From: Citrobacter sp. Cu233
GTDB lineage: Bacteria > Pseudomonadota > Gammaproteobacteria > Enterobacterales > Enterobacteriaceae
Length of the DNA stretch: 64,000 bases
Assembly: GCF_030332225.1 (NCBI RefSeq)
Contig: NZ_JAOWIF010000033.1
Span: 558,001 to 622,000, forward strand
Direction: 5' to 3'
Both the position numbers and the translations under genes were made by a program. The notes beneath the pieces are model-generated. The model worked only from the letters and a program-made list of their open reading frames with translations. It did not search any database and was not told the DNA's origin. Positions 26,801-33,823 of this stretch are shown one piece after another; the first letter of the stretch is position 1, and every line of letters starts with the position of its first letter.

Positions 26801-28960
26801 AATACGTTGACCGCTGTTGTCCATCAGGATCACGGTCAATGGGTCTGGTCGAAAGAGGTCAGCGTCAATGATCTGCACAATAACCCGGATATCGAGGCGA
26901 CGGTAACGGCGACGGACGATCATGGAAACCTGGGGCAAGATACCGCGAAAAGTCATGTCGTGGTCGATCTGAATGCCGATGCCAGAGTCAGTATCGATAG
27001 CATTACCGCGGACAACGTGCTGAATGCCCGTGAATCGCTGCAACCTAAGATAGCCGTAACCGGTTCTGTATCCGGAGATGTGCATCCGGGTGATAAAGTG
27101 ACCCTGACGGTTAACGGTAACGATTATGCGGCTACTGTCGATAAGCAACATCATTACTCCGTTGATATCTATACGAAAGATCTGCTAGCCGACCATGCCA
27201 TCGTCGCGACCGTCACGGGTTACGATAATCATGGAAACGTGCAGCCCGCCAGCGTCACGCAGAATTATTCAATTGATACGACGAGCACGGGCAGTGTGAC
27301 CATCAATACCGTCGGCGGCGACGATATTATCAATGCTGATGAGGTAGCAGCCGGAACCGTTGAGGTCAGTGGCCGGGTCGATGGGGATGTGCATCCCGGT
27401 GATAACGTTTTTCTTACCGTGGATGGCGTGAAGGTTGAAACGCGGGTGATTGAACTGCCGCATATGAACGGCCAGCTGGGTTACAAAGCGCTGGTGAGTA
27501 CGCTCGGGCTGCAGAACGATCCGACAATTCATGTCAGCGTGCAGGGGCACGATGCCGCGCTGAACCCAATGCTCGCGGTGAACGATAAAACGGTTACCAT
27601 CGACACACAATGGCATGCCACACTTTTACTGGATGATGTGACGACGGACGACGTACTCAACGATGATGAAACGAAGCAGGCAAAAACCATCATCAGCGGT
27701 CATGTCACGGGGGATGTAGACGTCGGCGATCAAGTCACCGTCACGGTTAACGGTAAGGATCTGGTGGCTGACGTGAAAAACAGTGGCGGTTACAAAGTGT
27801 TCAGTGTTGAAGCCAGTACGGCTGACCTGCTGCATGACCAACACATCACGGCGCATGTTATGGCACATGATGATGCCGGTAACGTCGGAAGAATTGAGAC
27901 CAGCAAAACGCTCACTATCGACAGGACGGCTGCGGGCACTATCGACGTTGATAACGTTACAGCAGACAACGTTATCAACAGCAAGGAACTTTTAGATCCG
28001 ACAATCATGATTACCGGGCATGTGGGTGGTGATGCTAATCTCGGGGATACGGTAAAATTGAGCATTGGCGGACATGACTACACGGGGACAGTCGGCGTAT
28101 CAGGTACCGGCGAGCGGATCTATCAAATTAAGGTTGATACTGATGTCCTGAAAGCCAACACAACCTTTGATGTTGAGGTTAAAGGTCATGATTTGGCACT
28201 GAACCCGTATAAAGCGACCGCCACCCACTCCTATTCCATTGACGATCATGCGGATGCCACACTGATTGTCGATAAGGTCACCGGGGATAATCACATTTCT
28301 CGCGCAGAAGCGCAGGCCGCGACCACCCACATCACGGGTAGCGTAACGGGCGATGTGCATGACGGCGAGCACATCAACGCGCTGGTTAACGGTCATCTGT
28401 ATGATACAACGCTGCATCAGGTTAATAGCGAACTGCGTTATGACTTTGAGGTGGATACGTCGTCATTCCGTCCCGGGCATAACCGCGTAAACGTGCTGGT
28501 TGAGGCGAACGATAACTACGGTAATACCGCACACTATGCGCAAACGCTGAATGTCATCATGGACGATCCAACGCCGATCAAAGGTCAGGCGGTGGACAAG
28601 GGGCATCATGCGGCGGTTCAGCATACCTTGCACGATTTGTTTGACGATAGTGCGCTGTCACTCTCCTACGCCTCTTCTACGAAGGTACATGGGACGAATG
28701 CGCCGCAGGATGTTACCGACAAAGCGAAGAGCGCTCTCGATAAAGTCGATCTCAGCGATTTGGCGCGTGAACTGCATGAAGGTGTGGATATCGCGAAATA
28801 CATTCAAAGCGGCGACGATCATCATCTGATTGCCAGCCCGGCGAAGGTCGCGCATGGGATTGATACCGCGCTGTCGGTCCACCCTGGTGGTGATTTACAT
28901 TCCACGATGTACTCACTGGATCACCTGATCGCTAAACCTGACCAAAATCACACTCACTAA
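20822..28960 (+). CDS. giant LapA-type Ig-repeat adhesin, secreted by type I system
   Basis: 2712 residues, GTG start after GAGG. Residues 1-100 form the retention module typical of LapA-like adhesins (LLGVIKAIIGQVYVVDASG and an SLSLPDG strand). TAAG follows at 103-106, the site cut by LapG-type proteases, then a Gly-rich linker (GGGGGG, about 114-119). About 22 bacterial Ig-like units of about 100 residues occupy about 165-2580; each opens with a DxVTxDNxLNxxE-like stretch, then ITGxVxGDAxxGD and LGYxI, and ends with DDAGN, the Asp-rich joints expected to bind calcium. A Pro/Thr-rich hinge interrupts them near 1800-1839. The C-terminal 130 residues carry a DLSDL segment and probably the secretion signal; I see no GGxGxD RTX repeats and no VWA domain. 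It would be held in the outer-membrane duct and mediate surface and cell-cell adhesion. Exported by the adjacent Lap-like system. Confidence 0.92.
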   Translation: MSKLLGVIKAIIGQVYVVDASGAQRPVHEGDRVYSGEDIVTGANGAVSLSLPDGKTLDIGRNSNWGDHGLQTNPTPERDAQDIAAVQKAIADGADPTQTLDATAAGNETPVQLEGGGGGHSLVQLALTGQVVDPTAGFDTQGLGSPTRDINLPVGGMDTGTASVFPPEVQITGFAGNDGYINNAEFHRTHLSGTSNQNHVTLTFTDSQKNTFTVDVPVNNGHWNIDTDLGGLMPGNVTVVAIATDVSGRTAQTFDNALIDITGPRIDITVDSVTPDNLINHQESLLSQTVIHGNVGGDAKPGDVVTLVVDGIAYTGTVDDSGTGILTYNIPVLTQGLLNDPTIHASLTSTDDAGNSTTVSTDHYVDNDLYAQNAVIIGTVANDDVVNANESRMPTIISGVASGDANVGDPVTLTLQGKTFHGTVFDDHGQLRYEIVVPSSTLKEGTNDVQVTLVSHDAVGNEAIAITHKTVVLDTQAQNTLTINDVTDDNTLNRAELYMRNQVISGTVSGADARVGDPVQLVINNHQYSGQVIELGNGRLGYRIAVDSSDFANNSGNELKEVNVITTVTSHDNVGNLAIATSTHSVHIDNYAENLITIDDVTADNTLNFNELSARKQIITGIVDGEDAKINDPVLLEINGHQYSGQVIDLGNGKLGYSIEVDSSAFADNSGHVLTDVNVTARVTSHDDAGNLSIATDVHKVHIDNYAENTLTIENVATDNVVNAIENRMPTLISIVAGGDAKVGDAVTISVAGQHFAGKVVDVHGQLHYDVLVPTGVLQEGKNDVVAKLISHDKSGNEVTTKAHSTIILDTHAHNDISLDSVTADNTLTHHELEATTQNITGMVSGEDAKIGDPIQLVVNGHRYSGLVIDLGHGTLGYSIPVDSSSFADNNAHVLADVNVSVMVTSHDAAGNLAITSESHTVHIDNYAKNGVTTGRVANDDVVNAIENRMPTFISGIAHGLDAKVGDIVTVYVQGKDFSGTVVNINGKLCYEVAVPTGTLKEGSNDVMVKLVSHDALGNEAVAITHRTVTLDTQAHSSVNIDNVTDDNILNHQELDMPMRLVRGTVGGDAQVGDEVRVEIRNHTFTGKVIDIGGGKLGYQIPVDSTAFSDNQGSQDKNVSVKVTVISHDAVLNEVITSATHHVHIDNHADAGITVDTVVGDDKLNGAEAGQRLTEVMGTVSGDVHAGAKVQVIVNGHTYETTVEKLAEHNGALGYKLDVLSRDLVKDPHIVARVVGEDQVHNLQKAEITHDLVVDLHAKAILTIDPVAGDNMVNGDESLQPYTYVTGRVGGDVHVNNVVSLTVNGHVLTGKVTDIGNGQLGYSIKVSTADLISDPHLTATVSTTDGAGNPARADAETTVIIDTRINAEITIDSVTSDNTLNLGEQMHGYTLVSGTVSGEIHPGDPFTMKINGHTYSGVVEDRGGAQMGFHISVATSDLVASPHIEVSMDVTDAAKNHAHIVAHHDVSLDDKALAAITIDPVTGDDVLNKDELGKATTIISGTVGGDAQDGDIVHLNIGGHRVDATVKNLPNLGTLGYSINVDTQWLQNDPHITATITTTDAAGNNATADARSTVVIDDQIDATVHIDPIVTSDGDAVINHDEALNPETTVTGTVGGDVKIGDMVELTINDQTYFARVENQNGQHVFSTKVSTLDLLMDPNIHAEVTAKDDAGNIVRATDDRPVVIDTTADAGITIDAVSSAIPPGMTVANDLGPGSRPDYITVTGHVDPDAVRGDHVTITVGHGTSITTDVIYLPDGKLGYQANIGSDSFNDDGNITVAITTHDNHGNTATATEHKVIDLPWLHHTPVIGNTPYGFIPPPQVTTPTTGPGTTQPHQPTVHLTVDKVAGDDILNHDEALKSTTSIRGLVTGDAHIGDDVIVTINNVPYKGYVKAIPTMPGQRVYEVDVPTTELQAHPSFDVAITVKNAAGIATDSAHKEIAVDTENPLKITMDKIARDDVINGKEALAGKVTVSGTVSGEGIHDGSVVNLQVNGNTLTAVVHQDHGQWVWSKEVSVNDLHNNPDIEATVTATDDHGNLGQDTAKSHVVVDLNADARVSIDSITADNVLNARESLQPKIAVTGSVSGDVHPGDKVTLTVNGNDYAATVDKQHHYSVDIYTKDLLADHAIVATVTGYDNHGNVQPASVTQNYSIDTTSTGSVTINTVGGDDIINADEVAAGTVEVSGRVDGDVHPGDNVFLTVDGVKVETRVIELPHMNGQLGYKALVSTLGLQNDPTIHVSVQGHDAALNPMLAVNDKTVTIDTQWHATLLLDDVTTDDVLNDDETKQAKTIISGHVTGDVDVGDQVTVTVNGKDLVADVKNSGGYKVFSVEASTADLLHDQHITAHVMAHDDAGNVGRIETSKTLTIDRTAAGTIDVDNVTADNVINSKELLDPTIMITGHVGGDANLGDTVKLSIGGHDYTGTVGVSGTGERIYQIKVDTDVLKANTTFDVEVKGHDLALNPYKATATHSYSIDDHADATLIVDKVTGDNHISRAEAQAATTHITGSVTGDVHDGEHINALVNGHLYDTTLHQVNSELRYDFEVDTSSFRPGHNRVNVLVEANDNYGNTAHYAQTLNVIMDDPTPIKGQAVDKGHHAAVQHTLHDLFDDSALSLSYASSTKVHGTNAPQDVTDKAKSALDKVDLSDLARELHEGVDIAKYIQSGDDHHLIASPAKVAHGIDTALSVHPGGDLHSTMYSLDHLIAKPDQNHTH
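21320..28560 (+). repeat. tandem Ig-like repeat region of the adhesin
   Basis: About 22 imperfect 300-bp units in tandem. Units 2, 5 and 7 share the opening ANDDVVNA/ATDNVVNA plus ENRMPT; units 3, 4, 6 and 8 share VTDDN or VTADN plus NTLN-type openings, showing past multi-unit duplications between about 21940 and 24260. The units are diverged enough at DNA level that slippage is not obvious. Confidence 0.8.
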
Positions 28961-28968
28961 CGGATGCT

Positions 28969-28994
28969 CACTGCCCTGTGTCGACGGGGCAGTG
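28969..28994 (+). terminator. hairpin after the adhesin gene
   Basis: Arms CACTGCCC and GGGCAGTG, 8 bp after the adhesin stop, without a T-run. It may attenuate rather than end transcription, since a small gene follows at once. Confidence 0.45.
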
Positions 28995-29020
28995 CATCAC
29001 GCAATATGTAAGGCTACAAC

Positions 29021-29302
29021 ATGAATTCTGTTCCACCAGATGCAAACGCTCATCCTGAAAAAGAAGGGGGGAGCAAAAGCGCGGAACTTGATAACCAACA
29101 GTTCCTGGCGATGCTGCAAAAGAGCGACCTTGAAATGGTGCGCGTACTGGACGACCTGATTTACCTGCTGATCCGCAAAGGGGTAATTGCTATTACCGAT
29201 CTTCCGCCAATGGCACAGATAAAACTGATGAATCGCGCGAACGCGCGCCATGAGCTTGGCGGGTTAGAACAACTGCTGGGTAGCGATGATCGTATTTTTT
29301 AG
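29021..29302 (+). CDS. small conserved protein linked to LapA-type adhesin
   Basis: 93-residue cytosolic protein, rich in charged residues, with the helical core SDLEMVRVLDDLIYLLI followed by KGVIAITDLPP and AQIKLMNRANAR. From memory this pattern matches short Pseudomonas proteins misleadingly annotated as tryptophan synthase subunit beta-like. No catalytic motif is visible and the real function is unknown. It lies 60 bp downstream of the adhesin gene in the same direction and just before the convergent lapD-like gene. Co-expression with the adhesin suggests a role in its biogenesis or control. AAGG ten bases before the ATG supports translation. Confidence 0.7.
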   Translation: MNSVPPDANAHPEKEGGSKSAELDNQQFLAMLQKSDLEMVRVLDDLIYLLIRKGVIAITDLPPMAQIKLMNRANARHELGGLEQLLGSDDRIF

Positions 29303-29326
29303 CGTAAGCAGGCAGTCAGCGTGCAA

Positions 29327-29352
29327 GCCGGATAAGCGAAGTGCCATCCGGC
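29327..29352. repeat. REP element
   Basis: Arms GCCGGAT and ATCCGGC around a short loop with the typical REP sequence, between the convergent small gene and the lapD-like gene. Confidence 0.8.
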
Positions 29353-29371
29353 AAACACAGTGCTAGTGTGA

Positions 29372-31309
29372 TTATGACAACGGTGCGGGCTCACCCAGTA
29401 GTTGCCCCATTGCGCCATCAATGCCTAATTCCTGCAACACCTTCAGCTCGCCCTGCGTTTCAACGCGTTCAGCGATGAGTGGCAGGTCAATACTGCGCGT
29501 AGCGTTACATAACACTTCAATAAACAACCGCTTATCGCTTTCCTGATCAATATTACGAATGTAGCTACTGTCGATTTTCAGCCAGGCAAGCCTCCACTGG
29601 GACAGATGACCGATCATATCGACGCGGCTGCCAAAGTGCTGCAGACCCAGCGAGCAGCGATGCTGGCTCACGGCTTTCACAAACGCCGCCATTTGGTTTG
29701 GTCCTGGCAACTGATTTTCATCCAGCTCCAGAATCAGTTGACTGGCTAATTGTGGTGAATATTTCAATGGATTCAACAGGTCCGCCACCGTGCTTGCACT
29801 GGCGACGGAACTGCCGGAAATGCTCAAAGCGAGTTTTCCTGGCGTAGTTTTCAGCTGATTTAACGTCAGTTTCAGCATTACCCGGTCCAGGCGATGGCTC
29901 CAGCCAAAACGGTGGATCCACGGCAGGAATCGACCAGCGTTAATGATGTTGCCTTGTTCATCAACAATGCGTGACAGCACTTTGTAATGCAGAATGTTGT
30001 GCGGCTTCTGGCAGTCCACAACGGGCTGATAAACCAACTGGAACTGCTGATTTTCCAGCGCGTGTTCAAGACGCACAAACCACAGATGCTGATCTTCGGT
30101 CGCCGTCGCCACGTCGGTGGTGGGAACGACCTGGTGTTCAGTGTGTGTTTCGACTTCCACCAACAGACGATCGGCTTGAATCAGCAATGACTGTGCATTA
30201 TCTCCGGCGCTGAATGGCACCATGCTGGTATAGGCGACGGGCTGTTGGTCTGACATCCCGGTGGCATAAAAGGCCATGAGCTTTTGACTCAGTGAATGGC
30301 TCAGTTCCAGCATTTCACTGTGTGTGACGCCGGGGCAGAGCAGAGCAAACTCGCCTCCGCGAATACGGGCGACGGTACTGGTGAGAAAAGCATATTTTTC
30401 TTTCTGCGCTGTCAGCAGGTTGGCGATATTGAGCAGCAACTTGTCGGTATGCGGCCCACCAAAACGCTGGTTTAGCCCACCTAAGTCCTGCACGCGGATT
30501 AACATCAGATACCCAGGCGCTGTGTCAGCATCGCTCAGGCGTGCCTGAAGCTGCATATCGAATGCCCGGCGGTTAGCGATTCCGGTCTGGCTGTCGAGAT
30601 AGGCTTCGTTGTGCAAACGTTCACTGTAGATGGCCTGCTCTTCAAATAATGATTTGAGTTTGGTTGCCATCAGATTCATCGCCCCGATAACACGACGCAA
30701 CTCCGGCGTTTTGGGGAGTTTTGACAGGGTCAGAAACTCACGGTGGGTAATGGCTTCTGACTGTTTCGCCAGGTAATTGAGCGGTTGCAGCAGTTTGCGC
30801 AGCAGCAAAACACCTGCTCCCAGGCAAATGAGGCTACAGGACAGCATCCATAGCAGATTACCTAACGTATTGTCCCACAGGCGCTGCACCGCAAAGATAG
30901 GGTCACTGGTGACTTCAACGCGTGCCGCCTGCTGCCAGCCACGCATGATTGTCGCTTCGCCGGTTTGCGGGATGACATCTACCAGATCAACAAACCAGAC
31001 GGGGACATTGGGGATCGATGCTGCTGCACTCCGCTCAAGGATGATTTTGCCGTTTTTCAGATCGACAATGCGGATTTTTTTGTAGTAACCGCTATCGAAA
31101 ATGGCGCTGACCATTAGCTCAATCATCGCCGGATCGTTGACATTGGGGGTCAGCGCAACCCCTAAAGCTGTTGCCGCATCCTGAGCATGCGAAAGGAGCT
31201 GATTGTTGGACTGATCGCGGGAGCTTTCCAGCGTCACAATAAAATTGCCGCTAAATACCACCAGCATAAAGAGAGAGATTGCCAGGAGTAACTGTTTGAA
31301 AAGAGACAC
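29372..31309 (-). CDS. LapD-like c-di-GMP receptor
   Basis: 645 residues: N-terminal membrane segment (about 5-25), periplasmic LapD/MoxY-type domain (about 30-150), second membrane segment (about 151-170), HAMP, then degenerate GGDEF (RGGEF, 317-321) and degenerate EAL (KVL, 443-445). Degenerate motifs are the mark of LapD, a non-catalytic receptor that binds c-di-GMP through the EAL-like domain and in response sequesters the protease LapG in the periplasm. Trp125 in the periplasmic GWQ motif sits where characterised LapD contacts LapG. The GTG start has AGGAA eight bases upstream. Last gene of the leftward set, nine bp after the lapG-like gene. Confidence 0.93.
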   Translation of the reverse strand: MSLFKQLLLAISLFMLVVFSGNFIVTLESSRDQSNNQLLSHAQDAATALGVALTPNVNDPAMIELMVSAIFDSGYYKKIRIVDLKNGKIILERSAAASIPNVPVWFVDLVDVIPQTGEATIMRGWQQAARVEVTSDPIFAVQRLWDNTLGNLLWMLSCSLICLGAGVLLLRKLLQPLNYLAKQSEAITHREFLTLSKLPKTPELRRVIGAMNLMATKLKSLFEEQAIYSERLHNEAYLDSQTGIANRRAFDMQLQARLSDADTAPGYLMLIRVQDLGGLNQRFGGPHTDKLLLNIANLLTAQKEKYAFLTSTVARIRGGEFALLCPGVTHSEMLELSHSLSQKLMAFYATGMSDQQPVAYTSMVPFSAGDNAQSLLIQADRLLVEVETHTEHQVVPTTDVATATEDQHLWFVRLEHALENQQFQLVYQPVVDCQKPHNILHYKVLSRIVDEQGNIINAGRFLPWIHRFGWSHRLDRVMLKLTLNQLKTTPGKLALSISGSSVASASTVADLLNPLKYSPQLASQLILELDENQLPGPNQMAAFVKAVSQHRCSLGLQHFGSRVDMIGHLSQWRLAWLKIDSSYIRNIDQESDKRLFIEVLCNATRSIDLPLIAERVETQGELKVLQELGIDGAMGQLLGEPAPLS

Positions 31310-31318
31310 AGGCGATTC

Positions 31319-32017
31319 CTATTTATCCATCGGGAAGCCCTCTTCCCGTATTTTTGTGAAAACTTGCTGCCAGCGAGAAAGTCTCTTGCTGTCGCCAACA
31401 CGTTTATTGTTCTGCGTGCCCGGGAGCCAGAGACCACGGTTGTTAAAGGAGTACACGGGTAATAAATCGGTACGCTGCGTGGCCGGTGAAATGGTGTTCG
31501 TCAGGCTGTCGAGTACCAGCGGGATCGCGTCCGGCGCGGCATACCAGGTCAATACCATGTGCGCCCGGTTATAGCTCAGGGCTTTAACGTAGGTGATGCG
31601 CAGCTTCTCTTCGGGGACACCCAACTGCCGGAGCGTAAAATATTTGGCGATTGCGTAATCTTCACAATCGGCCTCACCTTTGCGCAAAGATTCTATCGGC
31701 GTTGCCCAGTAGTCCACGCTGTGCCAGACCTCGCTGTCTTCGGCGTAATGTAATTGAGTGTTGAAAAACAGGTTTACGGCGCGTAATTGTGTTTGTTCGT
31801 CTGCATTTCGTCGTGTGATTAGCAACTGCTGCCAGGCAGTGATTCGCTGTTGTGCGTCGGCGCGGGCAGGACCATATAGCGCATCGGACTTCTGCTGAAT
31901 AGTGGCAAAGTCCCAGGCCGCACGCAGTGAATTGACGGTTAGTACGAGCAGCAGCGCGCCTGATATCTGCCAGAGGCGAATAAATCGCTGAAGCGTAGAC
32001 GAACGGAAAATGTTCAA
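31319..32017 (-). CDS. LapG-like periplasmic cysteine protease
   Basis: 232 residues with an N-terminal hydrophobic export segment (about 12-33) and a bacterial transglutaminase-like cysteine protease domain. The triad is Cys118 (in GEADCEDY), His153 (in NRAHMVLT) and Asp170 (in LVLDSL). Asp117 and Glu119 flank the Cys, as in LapG calcium sites. LapG proteins cut LapA-type adhesins at a TAAG/AAAG-like site and release them from the cell; the adhesin here has TAAG at 103-106. Translation probably starts at TTG 32017, overlapping the upstream stop as TTGA, which indicates coupling; no separate ribosome site is seen. Lies next to lapD as in known systems. Confidence 0.93.
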   Translation of the reverse strand: MNIFRSSTLQRFIRLWQISGALLLVLTVNSLRAAWDFATIQQKSDALYGPARADAQQRITAWQQLLITRRNADEQTQLRAVNLFFNTQLHYAEDSEVWHSVDYWATPIESLRKGEADCEDYAIAKYFTLRQLGVPEEKLRITYVKALSYNRAHMVLTWYAAPDAIPLVLDSLTNTISPATQRTDLLPVYSFNNRGLWLPGTQNNKRVGDSKRLSRWQQVFTKIREEGFPMDK

Positions 32018-32907
32018 TTGTTATGCTGACAATAGGCGGCGGGGTGATGATTTATATTTTTGCAGGAATCAGGCATCAGCCATTTTTTACGCCGTTGCGC
32101 ATCAAGCGGTGAGGAAAAAATATTTTTCAGCGTACTGTTAACAAAGGCCACAAACTGCGGATCGTTCTTGCGCATCATAATGGCATAGTGCATATCACTG
32201 CCGATGGTCTCAGACGACACGCTAAATTGTTCAGGTTGTTCATCGTGGTTGATCAGCGGCCAGGACAGAACATCATCGAGGAATAATGCGGCGGATTCAT
32301 TATGTGCCATTTTCTCGAACGCACCGTTGATCGTGGTGGTGGTAATCGTTGAGATATTGAGATGCTTCTCTCTGTTGACTTTATTAAATTCCAGGAGATC
32401 TTTTGAACTTCCAGTCAGACTCACCGTCCGTCCTTTTAAATCCTCAAGCGAGTCAATATTGTTTTTGCGCAACGAGATAATGCGCATTTTGGCGATGTAA
32501 TAGTCAATAGAAAATGAAACGCTGGAGGTCCGCTCCGGCGCATTAGCATTAACGCCACAATCCATATCTATTTTGCGGGTGTTCAATGCGGAGAAACGAT
32601 CCGCAAAGTTCACGGGAATATAGTGAACAGTTAAGCTGTTGAGCTTCAGATACAGGCGTAGTTTATCGGCAATGATGTTGCACAGCGCCACGGTGTAACC
32701 TGTAACCTTGCCACTTTTATCGGTGAAAGAGAACGGCGGCAGTTGACGATAGCCGATGTTTAACACGCTGCTGTACTGGATATGGTCAAGCGTCGTGGCG
32801 TTTTGCTGCGCTATCAGTGCAGGGGATGTAGCGACGCCAACCAGCAAGATCAGCCAATGCGCCGCGCGCTTTATCCTTGTCATTTCATGATTAATTATAT
32901 TTTTCAT
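32014..32907 (-). CDS. orphan periplasmic solute-binding protein (SBP_bac_3-like) 1
   Basis: 297-residue family-3-type solute-binding protein. An N-terminal export signal (AAHWLILLVGVATSPALIA) is followed by the family start pattern LNIGYRQLPPFSFTDKSGKVTGY and the second-lobe motif SLEDLKGRTVSLTGSS. Members bind amino acids or similar small solutes. No permease or ATPase gene is nearby, so uptake is unlikely and a sensory role more so. The start is taken at ATG 32907; an ATT-led frame reaches 32913, and the signal peptide could also begin at 32883. It overlaps its paralogue upstream by 17 bp and lapG downstream by 3-4 bp, so it belongs to one operon with the GGDEF-EAL protein and the Lap switch. 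Confidence 0.85.
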   Translation of the reverse strand: MKNIINHEMTRIKRAAHWLILLVGVATSPALIAQQNATTLDHIQYSSVLNIGYRQLPPFSFTDKSGKVTGYTVALCNIIADKLRLYLKLNSLTVHYIPVNFADRFSALNTRKIDMDCGVNANAPERTSSVSFSIDYYIAKMRIISLRKNNIDSLEDLKGRTVSLTGSSKDLLEFNKVNREKHLNISTITTTTINGAFEKMAHNESAALFLDDVLSWPLINHDEQPEQFSVSSETIGSDMHYAIMMRKNDPQFVAFVNSTLKNIFSSPLDAQRRKKWLMPDSCKNINHHPAAYCQHNN

Positions 32908-33823
32908 AATCAAAACTGATCTTCTTCTTAGCTGCGGTGAGTGCTTTCAGGTTATCTGACATGGGGATGTTTAAATTAATGGCTCCTGGCGGTATCGGAG
33001 ACTGAAACCATTTAGTGTACAGCGCGGTAAACTCTTTGCTGGTCATGAGTGACGAGAGCGTACTATCAACAAATTCTTTAAATTCTTTATCATGTAAAGG
33101 GAGCAACAGCCCAGCCGGAAGTGGGGCACTGAGGGCAATTTTTGACAGCGCATAATCTTCAGGATTGGTGGCCTGAGCAATCATCCCTTTCAATAATACC
33201 GTACTGGAGATCAGGGCCGAATATTCGCCATTCTTGAGCTCATTGAAGGCGGCGACATTATTCGTATCAAGTTGAATGTTGATATCAAGGGCATTAGCGG
33301 TATTGATTTTTTGCAATTGCTCCACATAAATAGTGCCGCTTTTTACCAGCACGCTATGCCCGGATAGTTCGCCTAAATGGTTACTGATGTCATTTTTACG
33401 CATGACATAGCGGGTGCTGGAAAAGTAAAAAGGCAGTGAGAATTCGCTAATACTGTGGCGGCTTTTCGAATAAAAGGCAGGTATACACATGATGTCTGCC
33501 ATATGATTTTTCATCAGTACAAACTGTGATGCCGAATTGGCCTTCACCCACTCAATGTTTAGCTTTTTAAGCTGTAGCTTTGTTTTGAGCGCGCTGACAA
33601 TATTTTTGCAAATATCAATGGAATAGCCTGCAGGGTCATTACCGTCCTGCCAGGAGAAGGGAAACGCGTCATCCTGATAACCAAGGATGACGGTTTGTGT
33701 ACTGGCAATCTTCTCCAGCGCATGTAACGACGGGGGAGATGCGGCCGTGCAACGTGTGCAATAAGCGATCAGCAAAAAAACGGCCAGCAATACGCGTGTT
33801 GTGATGCGCAAGATGTCAGACAT
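32891..33823 (-). CDS. orphan periplasmic solute-binding protein (SBP_bac_3-like) 2
   Basis: 310-residue solute-binding protein, paralogous in layout to the one downstream. Signal segment VLLAVFLLIAYCTRCTAA, then VILGYQDDAFPFSWQDG and GYSIDICKNI, which is the family-3 ligand-lobe pattern with a variable ligand site. GAGGAGG eight bases before ATG 33823 fixes the start, although the frame is open further upstream. It overlaps the upstream GGDEF-EAL gene by 8 bp. It is likely periplasmic and, with its neighbour, may present ligand to the periplasmic domain of that protein, as NspS does for MbaA in Vibrio cholerae. NspS belongs to another solute-binding family, so this is an analogy of arrangement only. 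Confidence 0.85.
   Translation of the reverse strand: MSDILRITTRVLLAVFLLIAYCTRCTAASPPSLHALEKIASTQTVILGYQDDAFPFSWQDGNDPAGYSIDICKNIVSALKTKLQLKKLNIEWVKANSASQFVLMKNHMADIMCIPAFYSKSRHSISEFSLPFYFSSTRYVMRKNDISNHLGELSGHSVLVKSGTIYVEQLQKINTANALDINIQLDTNNVAAFNELKNGEYSALISSTVLLKGMIAQATNPEDYALSKIALSAPLPAGLLLPLHDKEFKEFVDSTLSSLMTSKEFTALYTKWFQSPIPPGAINLNIPMSDNLKALTAAKKKISFDYEKYN

Noticed and set aside
26120-27154. Long minus-strand frames opposite the adhesin gene
   Set aside because: They mirror the repeat structure of the adhesin's coding strand and lack start signals; a consequence of biased codon use in the repeats.
21320-28560. Possible CRISPR or other DNA repeat array
   Set aside because: The periodicity is about 300 bp and follows protein domain units; no short identical repeats with spacers.
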